Positions 1 to 9,856 are shown, counted from the first letter of the stretch. The stretch: DNA of 64,000 nucleotides from Psychrobacter nivimaris (GCF_009812035.1 NZ_VZIZ01000020.1:37494-101493); one strand, 5' to 3'. Numbers and translations are program-made. The notes: a model not told the origin generated them from the sequence alone.

Positions 1-9
1 AAGGTTCAA

Positions 10-2613
10 TTAATTGTGCAGTGCTTTACCAGAGGTTTTATCAACGGTCACTTTGGCAGGTTTGATTGGCGTTGGCATACTGACCAAAGCAACCTTTAAG
101 ATTTCTTCAATCGTCGCGACTGGCTGAATGGTTAGGCCTTCTTTCACGTTATCAGGGATATCAGCCAGATCACGCTCATTGGTCGCTGGAATCAAGACGT
201 GCTTGATACCGCCACGATGTGCCGCCAGCAACTTCTCTTTGAGACCGCCGATACGTAGGATCTTACCGCGTAAAGTAATCTCACCTGTCATCGCAATATC
301 TGGACGGATAGCGATACCTGTCAATGCAGAGACGAGCGCGGTCGTCAGTGCACCACCAGCAGATGGGCCATCTTTTGGCGTGGCACCTTCTGGCATATGG
401 ACATGAACGTCTGTTGTTTTAAACGTCTCGTAATCAATGCCTAAGCTATCTCCGCGAGCACGAACCACGCTCATGGCTGCGCGAATCGACTCTTTCATCA
501 CATCGCCTAATGAACCAGTAAAGCTAAGCTCGCCTTTACCTTTCATGCCGACCGCTTCGATAGTCAGTAGTTCACCACCGACTTGAGTCCATGCAAGACC
601 AGTAATACGACCAATCTCAGGTTTTTCTTCAGCCAGACCGTAGTCATACTGATGTACACCTAGATAGTCATCGATGTTCTTGTCATCGACTGTCACTAGC
701 TGACGTTCTGCTTTTTTCGGAGCGCGCGCACCATGAGTTTCAACCGAACCGCGAACCACTTTGCGGCAGATCTTATTCACTTCACGTTCAAGGTTACGCA
801 CACCTGCTTCACGCGTATAACTACGCACGATGCTGTGCAATGCGGCTTCAACAATCTGAATTTCGCCTTCTTTGAGACCGTTTTGCTTAATCGCTTTTGG
901 CACTAGGTATTTCTGTGCGATATTGACCTTTTCTTCTTCGGTATAACCCGGCAGACGAATGACTTCCATACGGTCAAGCAGCGCAGGCGGAATATCCATG
1001 CTGTTGGCAGTACAGATAAACATCACTTGTGACAAATCTAAGTCCATATCTAAATAATGGTCGTTGAACGTATCGTTCTGTGATGGATCCAATACTTCAA
1101 GCAACGCTGATGCTGGATCACCGCGGAAGTCTTGCGCCATCTTATCGATTTCATCCAATAAAAACAGCGGGTTTTTGACTTCTACTTTTGCAAGAGACTG
1201 AACGATTTTACCTGGCATCGCACCGATATAGGTACGGCGATGACCACGAATCTCTGCTTCATCACGTACGCCGCCAAGCGCCATACGTACAAACTTACGA
1301 CCCGTGGCACGGGCGATAGATTCACCCAACGAGGTTTTACCGACACCTGGAGGACCGACGAGACATAGAATCGGACCACGAAGTTTCTTCACGCGTGATT
1401 GCACGGCGAGGTACTCTAAGATGCGGTCTTTTACATCTTGTAGACCATAATGATCTTCGTCTAATACTGTTTTGGCTTTGTCTAAATTGATCGAGACTTT
1501 GGTCGTCGCATTCCACGGCGTGTCCAAAATCCATTCAATATAGTTGCGTACCACTGATGATTCACTTGACGCAGGTGGCATCATTTTGAGCTTTTTGAAC
1601 TCTTGCTCAGCTTTTTTGCGCACGTCTTCTGGCAAGTCAGCATCTTCTAAGCGCTGCTCTAGCTCAGCCACATCATCTTCACCATCGAACGCGCCGTCAT
1701 TCATATCTGACAGCTCATTTTTGATGGCTTTCATCTTTTCATTCAAGAAGTATTCGCGCTGATTGTCTTCCATTTGCTGACGGACAGCATCTTGGATATC
1801 TTGTTCGATATTTTGCTCAGCACTTTGCTTGACTAGATATTCAGTCAAAGTATTGATATGCGTTTTGATATCGTCTTCTTCTAGGAAAGACTGTTTGATA
1901 TCAAGGTCCATCGACACACGAGTTGAGATGAAATAAACCAACTCAAGCAAGTCGTCGATACGCTTAGCCACACGAGTCAGCTCACGTGCATTGCGAAGTC
2001 GCGCATCTGCATAGCTTTCGAATAATGTGGTTAACGCTTGAATGGTATTTTTCTGTTGGCTCTCATCCATGCTGACATCGAGGTCGGCACGTTCAAATCT
2101 CGCCATTAATAAATCATCATGACCTTCTATATTGTCAACACGAGCGCGGTATTGACCTTCGATCAATACTTTAATGCAGTTCTCATCGCTGTCATGTGGC
2201 ATGGTGCTGACGATGCGGCACACCGTACCGTACTGATACAAGTTATCTTGGTCAATATCTTCGGTCAGTGAGTCTTTTTGCGCGACGACCAGTACTTTGT
2301 TGCCATACTCAGATTGTGCCAACTCAACCGCTTTCACCGATGGTGCGCGTCCCACAAACAATGCAATCTGCATATGTGGATAGACGACAACGTCGCGTAA
2401 TGCTAGCAGTGGCAGATAGCTTTCATCTTCATTGTCTTTGACAGTGTTGGATGAGGCATTTAACGCATCCGTAGATGCGCTTTCTGTCTCATTGTTCGCA
2501 TCAGCACTGATGTTAGCGTCAGTGTCAGTATTTGCATCAGACGTCGTGTCAGTGTTAAGGGCAGATGATACATCGATGTCGATGTTGTCTTTATCAATAT
2601 TATGTTCACTCAT
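10..2613 (-). CDS. lon: ATP-dependent Lon protease
   Basis: Homo-oligomeric cytoplasmic AAA+ serine protease that degrades misfolded and regulatory proteins. The order is an N-terminal LON substrate-binding domain (starting near YLPLLALRDVVVYPHM), a coiled-coil middle, an AAA+ module with Walker A GPPGVGKTS, and a C-terminal protease domain with the Ser-Lys dyad: Ser751 in DGPSAGG and Lys794 in GGLKEKLLAA, 43 residues apart as in E. coli Lon. The reading frame is open upstream to 2682, but I chose ATG 2613 because AGGA lies about 8 bases before it; this gives 867 aa. The family norm is about 780-810 aa. The excess is an acidic Asp/Thr/Asn/Ala/Ser-rich N-terminal stretch of about 70 residues. 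The gene is transcribed alone, divergent from the antiporter gene. Confidence 0.97.
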   Translation of the reverse strand: MSEHNIDKDNIDIDVSSALNTDTTSDANTDTDANISADANNETESASTDALNASSNTVKDNEDESYLPLLALRDVVVYPHMQIALFVGRAPSVKAVELAQSEYGNKVLVVAQKDSLTEDIDQDNLYQYGTVCRIVSTMPHDSDENCIKVLIEGQYRARVDNIEGHDDLLMARFERADLDVSMDESQQKNTIQALTTLFESYADARLRNARELTRVAKRIDDLLELVYFISTRVSMDLDIKQSFLEEDDIKTHINTLTEYLVKQSAEQNIEQDIQDAVRQQMEDNQREYFLNEKMKAIKNELSDMNDGAFDGEDDVAELEQRLEDADLPEDVRKKAEQEFKKLKMMPPASSESSVVRNYIEWILDTPWNATTKVSINLDKAKTVLDEDHYGLQDVKDRILEYLAVQSRVKKLRGPILCLVGPPGVGKTSLGESIARATGRKFVRMALGGVRDEAEIRGHRRTYIGAMPGKIVQSLAKVEVKNPLFLLDEIDKMAQDFRGDPASALLEVLDPSQNDTFNDHYLDMDLDLSQVMFICTANSMDIPPALLDRMEVIRLPGYTEEEKVNIAQKYLVPKAIKQNGLKEGEIQIVEAALHSIVRSYTREAGVRNLEREVNKICRKVVRGSVETHGARAPKKAERQLVTVDDKNIDDYLGVHQYDYGLAEEKPEIGRITGLAWTQVGGELLTIEAVGMKGKGELSFTGSLGDVMKESIRAAMSVVRARGDSLGIDYETFKTTDVHVHMPEGATPKDGPSAGGALTTALVSALTGIAIRPDIAMTGEITLRGKILRIGGLKEKLLAAHRGGIKHVLIPATNERDLADIPDNVKEGLTIQPVATIEEILKVALVSMPTPIKPAKVTVDKTSGKALHN

Positions 2614-3047
2614 ATGTTTTTCCTCGTTCCCCAGACTTGTAAAGTCAAGTTCGTGGTTCATGTTTAGATAAATGGTGCTCACGAAAAAAATTGCAAGGCT
2701 GATTGGTGAAGTCGTCTGCTTATCTTTGTTAAATAGTTATCTGAGCGTCCAGTTATTAATGCAATTAATGTGGGTAACGATGTGTCGTCAATAGTGTGAC
2801 TGGTATATGAGTGATAAAAATAGTTAGAAATTATAGAAGAGGGTTTAGATGTATAGGTGATATTTGGCTACCCGTGATGATGTTTAATCGGTTCTATGCG
2901 TAGGCTTTATAAGCAAAATAAGGTAAACTGGCGCGCGTCTAAAATAGGCTCTCATATTGAGACGTTTTAGACAACAGGGCGATATTCATTAGTTTCAATA
3001 TTCATAGGTCTCAATACGACCAAAGTATAAAGAACAAGGGGCAACAC
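2614..3047. other. Divergent intergenic region lon / antiporter
   Basis: About 430 bases between two divergent genes, so it should hold both promoters. The only clear structure is a hairpin at 2937-2972: the arms GTCTAAAA and TTTTAGAC enclose a second short pair, TCTCA and TGAGA. No T-tract follows, so it is more likely an operator or a leader structure than a terminator. I saw no convincing open reading frame. Confidence 0.5.
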
Positions 3048-4409
3048 ATGGCCATCAATGCGGTATTGCTAGCAGTTATTATTATGCTAGGACTGTCACT
3101 TTCGCGAGTGCACGTGGTGCTCAGTTTATTAATCGGCGCGCTGGCAGGTGGACTGCTAGCCGGTCTCGGCATTACTGATACGCTCAATGCTTTTCAAGAA
3201 GGCATCCGTAATGGCGCAGAGATTGCGCTGTCGTATGCACTGCTTGGGGCGTTTGCGGTAGCGATTGCTCATTCGGGCTTGCCGCAATCGTTGGCAGGCG
3301 CGGTCATCAAGCGTATTGATGCTGCTGGCACGAGTGGCATGATTAAGTACATGCTGTTTGCAGGCCTCATTACCATGAGCTGCTTTAGCCAAAACTTAAT
3401 CCCTATTCATATTGCCTTTATTCCGCTACTGGTACCGCCACTATTGTTAGCATTCAATCGCATGCAGATTGATAGACGCCTGATTGCTTGTCTGATTACG
3501 TTTGGACTGGTCACCACCTATATGTTTATTCCTTATGGCTTTGGTGATATCTATCTCAATCAGATTATGCTAAAAAACGTGGGTGAAGCGGGCATTGATG
3601 TCGCCAATATTTCTGTGGTGCAAGCCATGGCGATTCCTGCGTTAGGCATGCTAATTGGTTTGCTGGTTGCCGTATTTATCAGCTACCGTAAGCCACGCGC
3701 ATATCAACAGATTGCAATAGATCAGCAAGCACATGATGCTGTAGTAGAAGGTGATGCATTAAGCAAAACTGCCGCTGGTGCACAGTCGCAAAGCAAGCTA
3801 AAGACACTGGTTGCACTGGCAGCTATCGTGACTGCTTTTGTGGTGCAGTTATATACTGATTCGCTACTACTTGGCTCAATGTTTGGCTTCGGTGTGTTTA
3901 TGGCCACCGGCGTGGTGAAGTGGCGTGATGCTGACGGCGTCTTTAATGACGGTATCAAACTGATGGCGATGATTGGCTTTATTATGATTACCGCGCAAGG
4001 CTTTGCTGAAGTAATGAAAGCGACTGAGCAGATTCAGCCATTGGTCGATGGAGCAGCGTCACTATTCGCTGGTAATAAAGCGATGGCGGCATTTATCATG
4101 CTATTGATTGGTTTGATTGTGACCATGGGTATCGGTTCTTCATTTTCGACCATTCCTATTTTGGCCGCGATTTATGTACCGCTATGTATCTCTTTAGGGT
4201 TTTCACCACTCGCGACCGTGGCGATTATCGGTACGGCTGGTGCGCTAGGTGATGCGGGTTCGCCTGCGTCAGATTCGACATTGGGGCCAACCTCTGGTCT
4301 AAATATCGATGGTCAACATGATCATATTAAAGACAGTGTGATACCGACATTCTTACATTATAATATTCCGCTACTCGCATTTGGTTGGATTGCGGCGATG
4401 GTGTTGTAG
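3048..4409 (+). CDS. Na+/H+ antiporter family protein (YuiF-like)
   Basis: Polytopic inner-membrane transporter of 453 aa with about 11-12 hydrophobic segments. The opening resembles the Na_H_antiport_2 N-terminal region, and the C-terminal half carries the loop GALGDAGSPASDSTLGPTSG typical of the YuiF/NhaC-like ion transporter superfamily. A hydrophilic loop at about residues 218-250 separates two membrane halves. The ATG is preceded by AAGGGG at good spacing. Members of this family are annotated as Na+/H+ antiporters, but some may move amino acids, so the substrate is not fixed by sequence. A rho-independent terminator follows at 4456. The gene is monocistronic. Confidence 0.85.
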   Translation: MAINAVLLAVIIMLGLSLSRVHVVLSLLIGALAGGLLAGLGITDTLNAFQEGIRNGAEIALSYALLGAFAVAIAHSGLPQSLAGAVIKRIDAAGTSGMIKYMLFAGLITMSCFSQNLIPIHIAFIPLLVPPLLLAFNRMQIDRRLIACLITFGLVTTYMFIPYGFGDIYLNQIMLKNVGEAGIDVANISVVQAMAIPALGMLIGLLVAVFISYRKPRAYQQIAIDQQAHDAVVEGDALSKTAAGAQSQSKLKTLVALAAIVTAFVVQLYTDSLLLGSMFGFGVFMATGVVKWRDADGVFNDGIKLMAMIGFIMITAQGFAEVMKATEQIQPLVDGAASLFAGNKAMAAFIMLLIGLIVTMGIGSSFSTIPILAAIYVPLCISLGFSPLATVAIIGTAGALGDAGSPASDSTLGPTSGLNIDGQHDHIKDSVIPTFLHYNIPLLAFGWIAAMVL

Positions 4410-4455
4410 GTGATTTGGTCAGCCCTTTAAATCAATCCAAGTACCCAACAAAAAA

Positions 4456-4482
4456 GACGCTTATCGGTAAGCGTCTTTTTTT
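4456..4482. terminator. Rho-independent terminator (bidirectional)
   Basis: Perfect 8-bp stem GACGCTTA/TAAGCGTC with the tetraloop TCGG and a following run of seven T. A run of A on the other side lets it serve both the antiporter gene and the convergent small membrane protein gene. Confidence 0.9.
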
Positions 4483-4527
4483 GCATTAGTTATAGGACTG
4501 TTAGAATAATTAAATTAGACGGTTATC

Positions 4528-4944
4528 TTAAGTACCGATATCTTGCTTTATACTTTCTATATTTTTGCGCAACAGGTATACGAAAAACAGCGTAATGAAA
4601 GGGTCATAAACACGATCTAGTCTCAAATCGCCATTGATGTATTCAACAATAGTCAACGCAAACAAAGACAGCAGAATAAAAGAAAAGCATTGAGATATAG
4701 GAACCAAAAAACGTAGAAAAGATGTGCTGCTAGAGGGCTTTATATGACGTATTTCAATATGGGCGCTAAGCGCGAAGGTATAAAATGCTGCAAGCGCTAG
4801 CAAAAAGGTTCTTAGTTCAGCAAAATTAAAGCCGTTGTAATCATAAATATAAGCCGCAGGCGTGGCTAAGAGTAATAGCACGAACAGATAAAAACAAACT
4901 TGTAGCGAAGCGGGCGACATAAACTCTTTTTTTACTTTGTCCAC
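4528..4944 (-). CDS. Small hypothetical membrane protein
   Basis: I do not recognise this protein of about 138 aa. It has four hydrophobic stretches: a first helix after MSPASLQ, a second around LRTFLLALAAFYTFALSAHI, a third around FSFILLSLFALTIVEYI, and a short last one around FITLFFVYLL. It ends with a charged tail. The start is uncertain. The frame opens with TTG at 4950, GTG at 4944 has an AGGT motif about 8 bases upstream, and ATG at 4920 follows AAAGAG. I report the GTG. It converges on the antiporter gene across a shared terminator. Function unknown. Confidence 0.55.
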   Translation of the reverse strand: MDKVKKEFMSPASLQVCFYLFVLLLLATPAAYIYDYNGFNFAELRTFLLALAAFYTFALSAHIEIRHIKPSSSTSFLRFLVPISQCFSFILLSLFALTIVEYINGDLRLDRVYDPFITLFFVYLLRKNIESIKQDIGT

Positions 4945-5101
4945 GATCAACGACCTATACTGTAATGATAATTATTTGCGATAAGTATAGTTTATAGGCC
5001 ATGTAGAAACAATAGTTTGGCAATGAAAAGCAAGCGTCGATCAAATCAAACCACTCTATAACCGCGTTTCTTCAAATTGTGCTCTATCAGTTATATATGT
5101 G

Positions 5102-5353
5102 TTATTCATCAAAATCTTTTATCTCACCGCTTAAACTACTCAAAAACGCATCGCTTTGCGCCAATAGTTTATTTAGATGCTCTTCATTGACTAGCTGTGT
5201 CATCTCCTCAGAGCTAAACGGCTGCTCTTGACTGTAGTAACGTATCTCTCTAGCGTCTTCATTGCCTAACGTCTGTAAATATTCATCCACACTGTCTGCA
5301 CTGGAATCAGCAGCGCTAGAGTTAATGTCCATCGCTTGTTTATCGTCTTTCAT
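5102..5353 (-). CDS. Small acidic hypothetical protein coupled to cyclo-ligase
   Basis: Soluble, acidic protein of 83 aa without membrane segments or recognised domain; the second half is probably helical (EEMTQLVNEEHLNKLLAQSD). The frame is open further upstream, but ATG 5353 is chosen because AAGGTGG stands 5 bases before it. The start overlaps the stop of the upstream cyclo-ligase gene by one base (TAATG), the usual arrangement for translational coupling. It resembles the small partner proteins often found beside folate cyclo-ligase genes only in position; no function can be assigned. Confidence 0.65.
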   Translation of the reverse strand: MKDDKQAMDINSSAADSSADSVDEYLQTLGNEDAREIRYYSQEQPFSSEEMTQLVNEEHLNKLLAQSDAFLSSLSGEIKDFDE

Positions 5354-6072
5354 TAAAACCACCTTATGCCGCTTGGTGTGATTAAGCCATCTAATGGCAC
5401 ATCCCACGGCTGATGTGCTAATTGTTCAACTATTTGAAAATCATAGCACCAGCCTATCTTTAATGGCTTTTTAGCGCCCGACCGATAACTTTTCCCAAGG
5501 GTCGTATCATAGAACCCGCCACCCATACCCATACGGTTGCCGTTTAGGTCTACCGCCACCAGTGGACAAATAATCACGTCTAGTTCTGACGCGCATAGCA
5601 GAGCGCGGCTGTGGTTTTGTTTCATACCTAAGTGATGAATGCGAGTGGGGACATTGACCAGTTTTGAATGATAGACAGGCACAAAGCGCAATCGTTTATC
5701 ATCATTACCATTGCTAGTACGGCCAAGTGAGCCGACGACTGGTAAGTAAGGAAAATAGCCTAAGCGTTGACACCAGTCTAATATTAGCTGAGTAGGTAGC
5801 TCACCAAAGCCATCATAATAAAGCCCAATGCGTACATGTGTAGGCAATCGCTGCTGTAGTTTGGTCAAATGTAAGCTTGCAGACTGAGCAAGTTGTCTAC
5901 GTTCTCCATCGCTCAACTGACGGCGTTGGCGAGTAAAGTGTCGTCTAGGCGGGTTACTTAGTGTGGGCTCTTGTGAGTTAAAAGTTTTTGGCTCAGTGGG
6001 CATAGTTTTAGAGTGCATAGGTATCTTATCCAATGAAGTATCAGATTGGTGGTGACAGGCGTTTTTAGACAT
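5353..6072 (-). CDS. 5-formyltetrahydrofolate cyclo-ligase
   Basis: Converts 5-formyl-THF to 5,10-methenyl-THF with ATP, recovering a folate storage form. The family signature is present near the C-terminus: CPLVAVDLNGNRMGMGGGFYD, the glycine-rich ATP-binding loop, preceded by a basic, Arg-rich N-terminal region (RRHFTRQRRQLS) where the ATP-binding basic residues normally lie. The protein is 239 aa against about 190-200 aa for the family. The first 35-40 residues (His/Ser/Thr/Pro-rich) may be an extension or an overcalled start; alternative Met codons lie at residues 19 and 24. The gene is called ygfA or fau in other bacteria. It overlaps the downstream small gene by one base. Confidence 0.88.
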   Translation of the reverse strand: MSKNACHHQSDTSLDKIPMHSKTMPTEPKTFNSQEPTLSNPPRRHFTRQRRQLSDGERRQLAQSASLHLTKLQQRLPTHVRIGLYYDGFGELPTQLILDWCQRLGYFPYLPVVGSLGRTSNGNDDKRLRFVPVYHSKLVNVPTRIHHLGMKQNHSRALLCASELDVIICPLVAVDLNGNRMGMGGGFYDTTLGKSYRSGAKKPLKIGWCYDFQIVEQLAHQPWDVPLDGLITPSGIRWF

Positions 6073-6228
6073 TCGTTTTTAGGCATCGCTCAAGGCTATT
6101 TGTGAATATTCAACACGTCCTAGTCATGCTATCATAACGCCACTTTATATCGTATTCTCCTTTATGTGCAGCAGATGTTGCATTTTTTAGAGCAGTCATA
6201 AAACAACAAACCATCAAAGAGGGTAGTT

Positions 6229-7632
6229 ATGTCGACACAGAATCAGGCAACTCGTACCGAAAAAGACACCATGGGTAACGTAGAAGTCCCAGCTGATGCC
6301 TATTGGGGTGCACAAACCCAGCGTAGCCGCGAAAACTTCAAAATCGGTGGCGAGACATTGCCGCGTCCGATGATTGAAGCGATGGCACTGGTCAAAAAAG
6401 CCGCTGCGATTACTAATGCAAGCCTAGAGCGTATCGAAGACGACAAGCGTGATCTTATCGTACAAGCCGCTGACGAAATCATCAATGGTGGTCTGGTTGA
6501 TCAGTTCCCATTGGTCGTATGGCAGACAGGTTCTGGCACACAGTCAAACATGAACATGAACGAAGTGCTTGCCAACCGTGCTAACGAAATCGCGGGTTCT
6601 GAGCGTGGCAGCTACACGCCAATTCACCCAAATGACCATGTAAACCATGCACAGTCTACCAACGACAGCTTCCCAACGGCGATTCGTGTGGCTGCTGCGC
6701 GTCAGATCAACAGCTTATTGATTCCAGCGGTAAAAGCACTACGCGATACCCTTGATAAAAAAGCAAAAGAATTCGATAGCATCGTAAAAATCGGTCGTAC
6801 GCATTTGCAAGACGCCACGCCATTGACCCTAGGCCAAGAGTTCAGCGGCTATGTGAGCCAACTTGACCATGCATTGACTCGTATCGACAACGCGCTACAA
6901 GGTCTATATGAATTGCCACTAGGCGGCACTGCGGTTGGTACTGGTCTAAACGCCCATCCTGACTATGCGGTAAAATCAGCTGAGCAACTAGCGACTTTGA
7001 CTGGCTTGCCATTCGTTACGTCACCAAACAAATTTGAAGCATTAGCTGCTCGTGATGCTGAAGTATTTGCGTCAGGCGCACTCAAAACTCTAGCAGCTAG
7101 CTTAAACAAAATCGCTAACGACGTACGTTGGTTAGCATCAGGTCCTCGTTGTGGTTTGGGTGAGTTGACGATTCCTGAAAATGAGCCAGGCTCTTCTATC
7201 ATGCCGGGTAAAGTAAACCCAACGCAGTCAGAAGCAATGACGATGGTTGTCGCTCAGGTCATGGGTAACGACACGACGATCAGCATGGCTGGCGCATCAG
7301 GTAACTTTGAGCTAAACGTATACAAGCCAGTTATCGCCTTTAACTTATTGCAATCTATCAAGCTGCTTGGCGATGCGTGCAACAGCTTCAATGAAAACTG
7401 CGCCGTCGGTATCGAGCCAGTAAAAGACAAAATTGATGACTTCTTGCATAACTCATTGATGCTAGTGACGTCATTAAACCGTCATGTTGGTTATGAAAAT
7501 GCGGCGAAGATCGCTAAGACGGCATATAAAGAAAACAAGACGTTGAAGCAAGTAGCGGTTGAGCTAGAGCTATTAACTGAAGCGCAGTTTGATGAGTGGG
7601 TCATTCCTGCTGATATGGTACATCCTAAGTAA
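6229..7632 (+). CDS. fumC: Class II fumarate hydratase
   Basis: Iron-independent fumarase of the TCA cycle, interconverting fumarate and malate as a cytoplasmic homotetramer. At 467 aa it has the class II length. The superfamily signature [11 protein letters not shown] lies at residues 321-331, and the substrate-site motifs [13 protein letters not shown] and [19 protein letters not shown] are intact. The ATG follows AGAGGGT. The gene is single, followed by a strong terminator. Being the O2-stable class, it suits an aerobe growing on lactate or acetate. Confidence 0.97.
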   Translation: MSTQNQATRTEKDTMGNVEVPADAYWGAQTQRSRENFKIGGETLPRPMIEAMALVKKAAAITNASLERIEDDKRDLIVQAADEIINGGLVDQFPLVVWQTGSGTQSNMNMNEVLANRANEIAGSERGSYTPIHPNDHVNHAQSTNDSFPTAIRVAAARQINSLLIPAVKALRDTLDKKAKEFDSIVKIGRTHLQDATPLTLGQEFSGYVSQLDHALTRIDNALQGLYELPLGGTAVGTGLNAHPDYAVKSAEQLATLTGLPFVTSPNKFEALAARDAEVFASGALKTLAASLNKIANDVRWLASGPRCGLGELTIPENEPGSSIMPGKVNPTQSEAMTMVVAQVMGNDTTISMAGASGNFELNVYKPVIAFNLLQSIKLLGDACNSFNENCAVGIEPVKDKIDDFLHNSLMLVTSLNRHVGYENAAKIAKTAYKENKTLKQVAVELELLTEAQFDEWVIPADMVHPK

Positions 7633-7660
7633 GCTATCTAATAGTTTTTTAGAATAGTAA

Positions 7661-7693
7661 AAAGACCTTGTCATGTGGCAAGGTCTTTTTTTT
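7661..7693 (+). terminator. Rho-independent terminator after fumC
   Basis: A 10-bp perfect stem AAAGACCTTG/CAAGGTCTTT with an 8-base loop, then a T-run. The A-rich left arm could also stop the convergent ATPase transcript. Confidence 0.9.
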
Positions 7694-7726
7694 GGTTGTA
7701 ACAAACTCAGTGTTTCTTACTGCTTT

Positions 7727-9856
7727 TTAATCAATAAAAAAATCATTGCCTTTCTGAGTCAATTTATATTTATATGGCTTACCCGATTCTTTTACTCTTT
7801 GTACTAATTGGTGATTTTCATCAAGTTTTTTGGCACGCCAACCAATTAGCTGACCTGAATAATCAACTTCCTGAGCTAGTTCCCTAGCATACATTTCATT
7901 CTCAGAAGTTTGAAGTTCTTTCAATATTCTAACTTCAGGAAACGGTAGCATTTTGCTATTATCAATTCTATTAATTAATTCTATAGCGTTGTCTGAAATA
8001 GTTTCAATCAGAACATCTGACTGACAAGCGTTACATTTATAATTGTTGAACTCTAAAAACTTAATGTCCTCCACATCAAATTGTTTTTTACAATCAATAT
8101 TTGAGCACACAATCCTTTTCGCATTAGATAAAAATTCCGAAATAATTTTATTATAGTTAAAAGGTCTTTCAATGAAATATTTTCTATATTTAGTTCCTTT
8201 AGGTTTGCCCCAATAAATACTCTCCTTTTTGCACAACCCAAAATTGAGCGAATAAATGGAAACGGGAGTACCATCTTTGTCACTTAAATCATTGTATTTA
8301 GTGATAAAGAAGTTAAGTTCCAATGTTTTAAGAAATTCTTCATAACGAGGATCGAAATGAAAATGACTACTATATGGATTATTAACTAAGTAGATAGAGC
8401 CTTTTAATTCCTGCGTTGTTATTCTTCTTTTTATATCTTTAGCTCTTCGAATAAATACATTCAATATATCTTTAAGCTGTAATGCTGATATCTTCTCGTC
8501 TAAAGATAAAAGTGAATGTGTCGTTGTTTCAAAAAAGGAACTAATTTTATCATCGTAGTATTTTTGTGCGGCAGACTCTATGTCACTTTTATTAATTTTA
8601 TTATTGTATATTACTCTACTCTGATAACAATAGGATAATATATATCCTAAAATTCTAGGCACGTTCATAGAGGCATTGAATAGGATTTCAAAATACTCTT
8701 CAATAGATGTTTTTGATGTTTCAAAAAATACTTCCAGACCATGACCTGTGAATTTCTCAAATCTTTTAGTTAGGATCCTATTGGTAAATTCAATTGCATT
8801 AGACTCCATTTTATCTCTATCAAATTCAGAATATAAATTATAAAAATCAAGATTAATTGTATCAATTTTTCCAGGATCAATTTTCCCATAATAAATTCTA
8901 TTAGGATAAGCAGCAACCTTAAATTTGATAAACTCTTCGGACCAGTTGTTTAGTGGAGCTAATATTACATCAACAAATGTAATAATAGATTCATCTTCTA
9001 TTTCAGAAAAATCGTCTAGTAATATATATAAGTGCCGAATATCCAAGATAGCTAAAGCTTCTTTTATTCCAGTTATAACTTCTTTGATCTGAAAAACCTG
9101 TAAAAAAACACTTGAAAAAGAATCTTCGTTTTCTAAAGCAATTTTATCGCTTTTTTTAATATCCATTCCAACATCTGCTTTAATTCCACCAGATATTTTA
9201 GTTTTTTCTAAGCTTGAGTTCAATTCAAGTTTGCTTGATAAGTTGCTTTCCTTAATTCTTTCGTTCATACCTTTGTTATGTCTGGAGTAAGTCTGCAGCA
9301 CAGGTATTTCTATTTTTTCAAGATGATTATTGTCTTCAATACTACTTTTTAGTTCAAGAAGCCTTTCTTGTATAGATTCTACTTTTGCAACACCTAGAAC
9401 TCTTAGTAATTTATCAAATAATGAGTCAAATTTATTTGATATTTCATCAATTATTTTTGAAAGTATGGTTTGTATAAAAGATCTTTCAATAAGATATTTC
9501 TCAAGAATATCTGAAGGTAAAAGACTATCCACACCTTTTATTCTTGTCAGTTTTGTTTGAGAGGACTCATAAATTGTTTTAACATCTAGATAACAAGGTA
9601 GATATCCTTTTTTCTCACGAAGCTCTTGTTCTATCCTTAGAAATATTGTAGATTTCCCAGTTCCTTTTCTACCAATTAAAAATGTAGTGTTTTCCTTCAA
9701 TGATTTCTTTAGGATATAGTCATTTGGTAGTAAGTCTGTATATAGCTCCTTCAATAGATCTCTACCATTTTCATCTATTAGATCTGCTCTTCTGTATTTT
9801 TTTAATGATTCAACTGATTCAAAGAATCCGTTCAGTTGCTTCTCTGAATATTCCAT
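7727..9856 (-). CDS. AT-rich orphan P-loop ATPase with zinc ribbon and winged helix
   Basis: Predicted soluble ATPase of 709 aa. Walker A is GRKGTGKST at residues 62-70 and a Walker B-like LLDD sits at 279-282. A charged, probably helical region (about 110-250) lies between. The C-terminal part carries a zinc ribbon with Cys pairs at 584/589 and 608/611, then a winged-helix-like end (about 640-709, with YARELAQEVDYS and a KLTQKG wing). Overall it resembles the P-loop ATPases annotated as Sll1717-type or FunZ-like, whose role is not established. Codon use and base content are much more AT-rich than in the flanking fumC and mipA genes, which suggests acquisition. The ATG has little Shine-Dalgarno; upstream DNA is palindromic. 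A defence or DNA-repair role is possible but not shown. Confidence 0.75.
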   Translation of the reverse strand: MEYSEKQLNGFFESVESLKKYRRADLIDENGRDLLKELYTDLLPNDYILKKSLKENTTFLIGRKGTGKSTIFLRIEQELREKKGYLPCYLDVKTIYESSQTKLTRIKGVDSLLPSDILEKYLIERSFIQTILSKIIDEISNKFDSLFDKLLRVLGVAKVESIQERLLELKSSIEDNNHLEKIEIPVLQTYSRHNKGMNERIKESNLSSKLELNSSLEKTKISGGIKADVGMDIKKSDKIALENEDSFSSVFLQVFQIKEVITGIKEALAILDIRHLYILLDDFSEIEDESIITFVDVILAPLNNWSEEFIKFKVAAYPNRIYYGKIDPGKIDTINLDFYNLYSEFDRDKMESNAIEFTNRILTKRFEKFTGHGLEVFFETSKTSIEEYFEILFNASMNVPRILGYILSYCYQSRVIYNNKINKSDIESAAQKYYDDKISSFFETTTHSLLSLDEKISALQLKDILNVFIRRAKDIKRRITTQELKGSIYLVNNPYSSHFHFDPRYEEFLKTLELNFFITKYNDLSDKDGTPVSIYSLNFGLCKKESIYWGKPKGTKYRKYFIERPFNYNKIISEFLSNAKRIVCSNIDCKKQFDVEDIKFLEFNNYKCNACQSDVLIETISDNAIELINRIDNSKMLPFPEVRILKELQTSENEMYARELAQEVDYSGQLIGWRAKKLDENHQLVQRVKESGKPYKYKLTQKGNDFFID

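Noticed and set aside
2432..2671. Plus-strand frame opposite the Lon N-terminal extension
   Set aside because: It mirrors the repetitive Asp/Thr codons of the lon leader, has no ribosome binding site and no independent support.
5341..5360. Frame continuing upstream of the small gene at 5353
   Set aside because: The longer frame (to 5407) lies inside the cyclo-ligase gene and lacks a ribosome binding site, whereas ATG 5353 has AAGGTGG and a one-base overlap.
6073..6228. 6S RNA beside the cyclo-ligase gene
   Set aside because: In many gammaproteobacteria ssrS precedes this gene, but this gap is only about 155 bases, contains the fumC promoter side and shows no long 6S-like hairpin.
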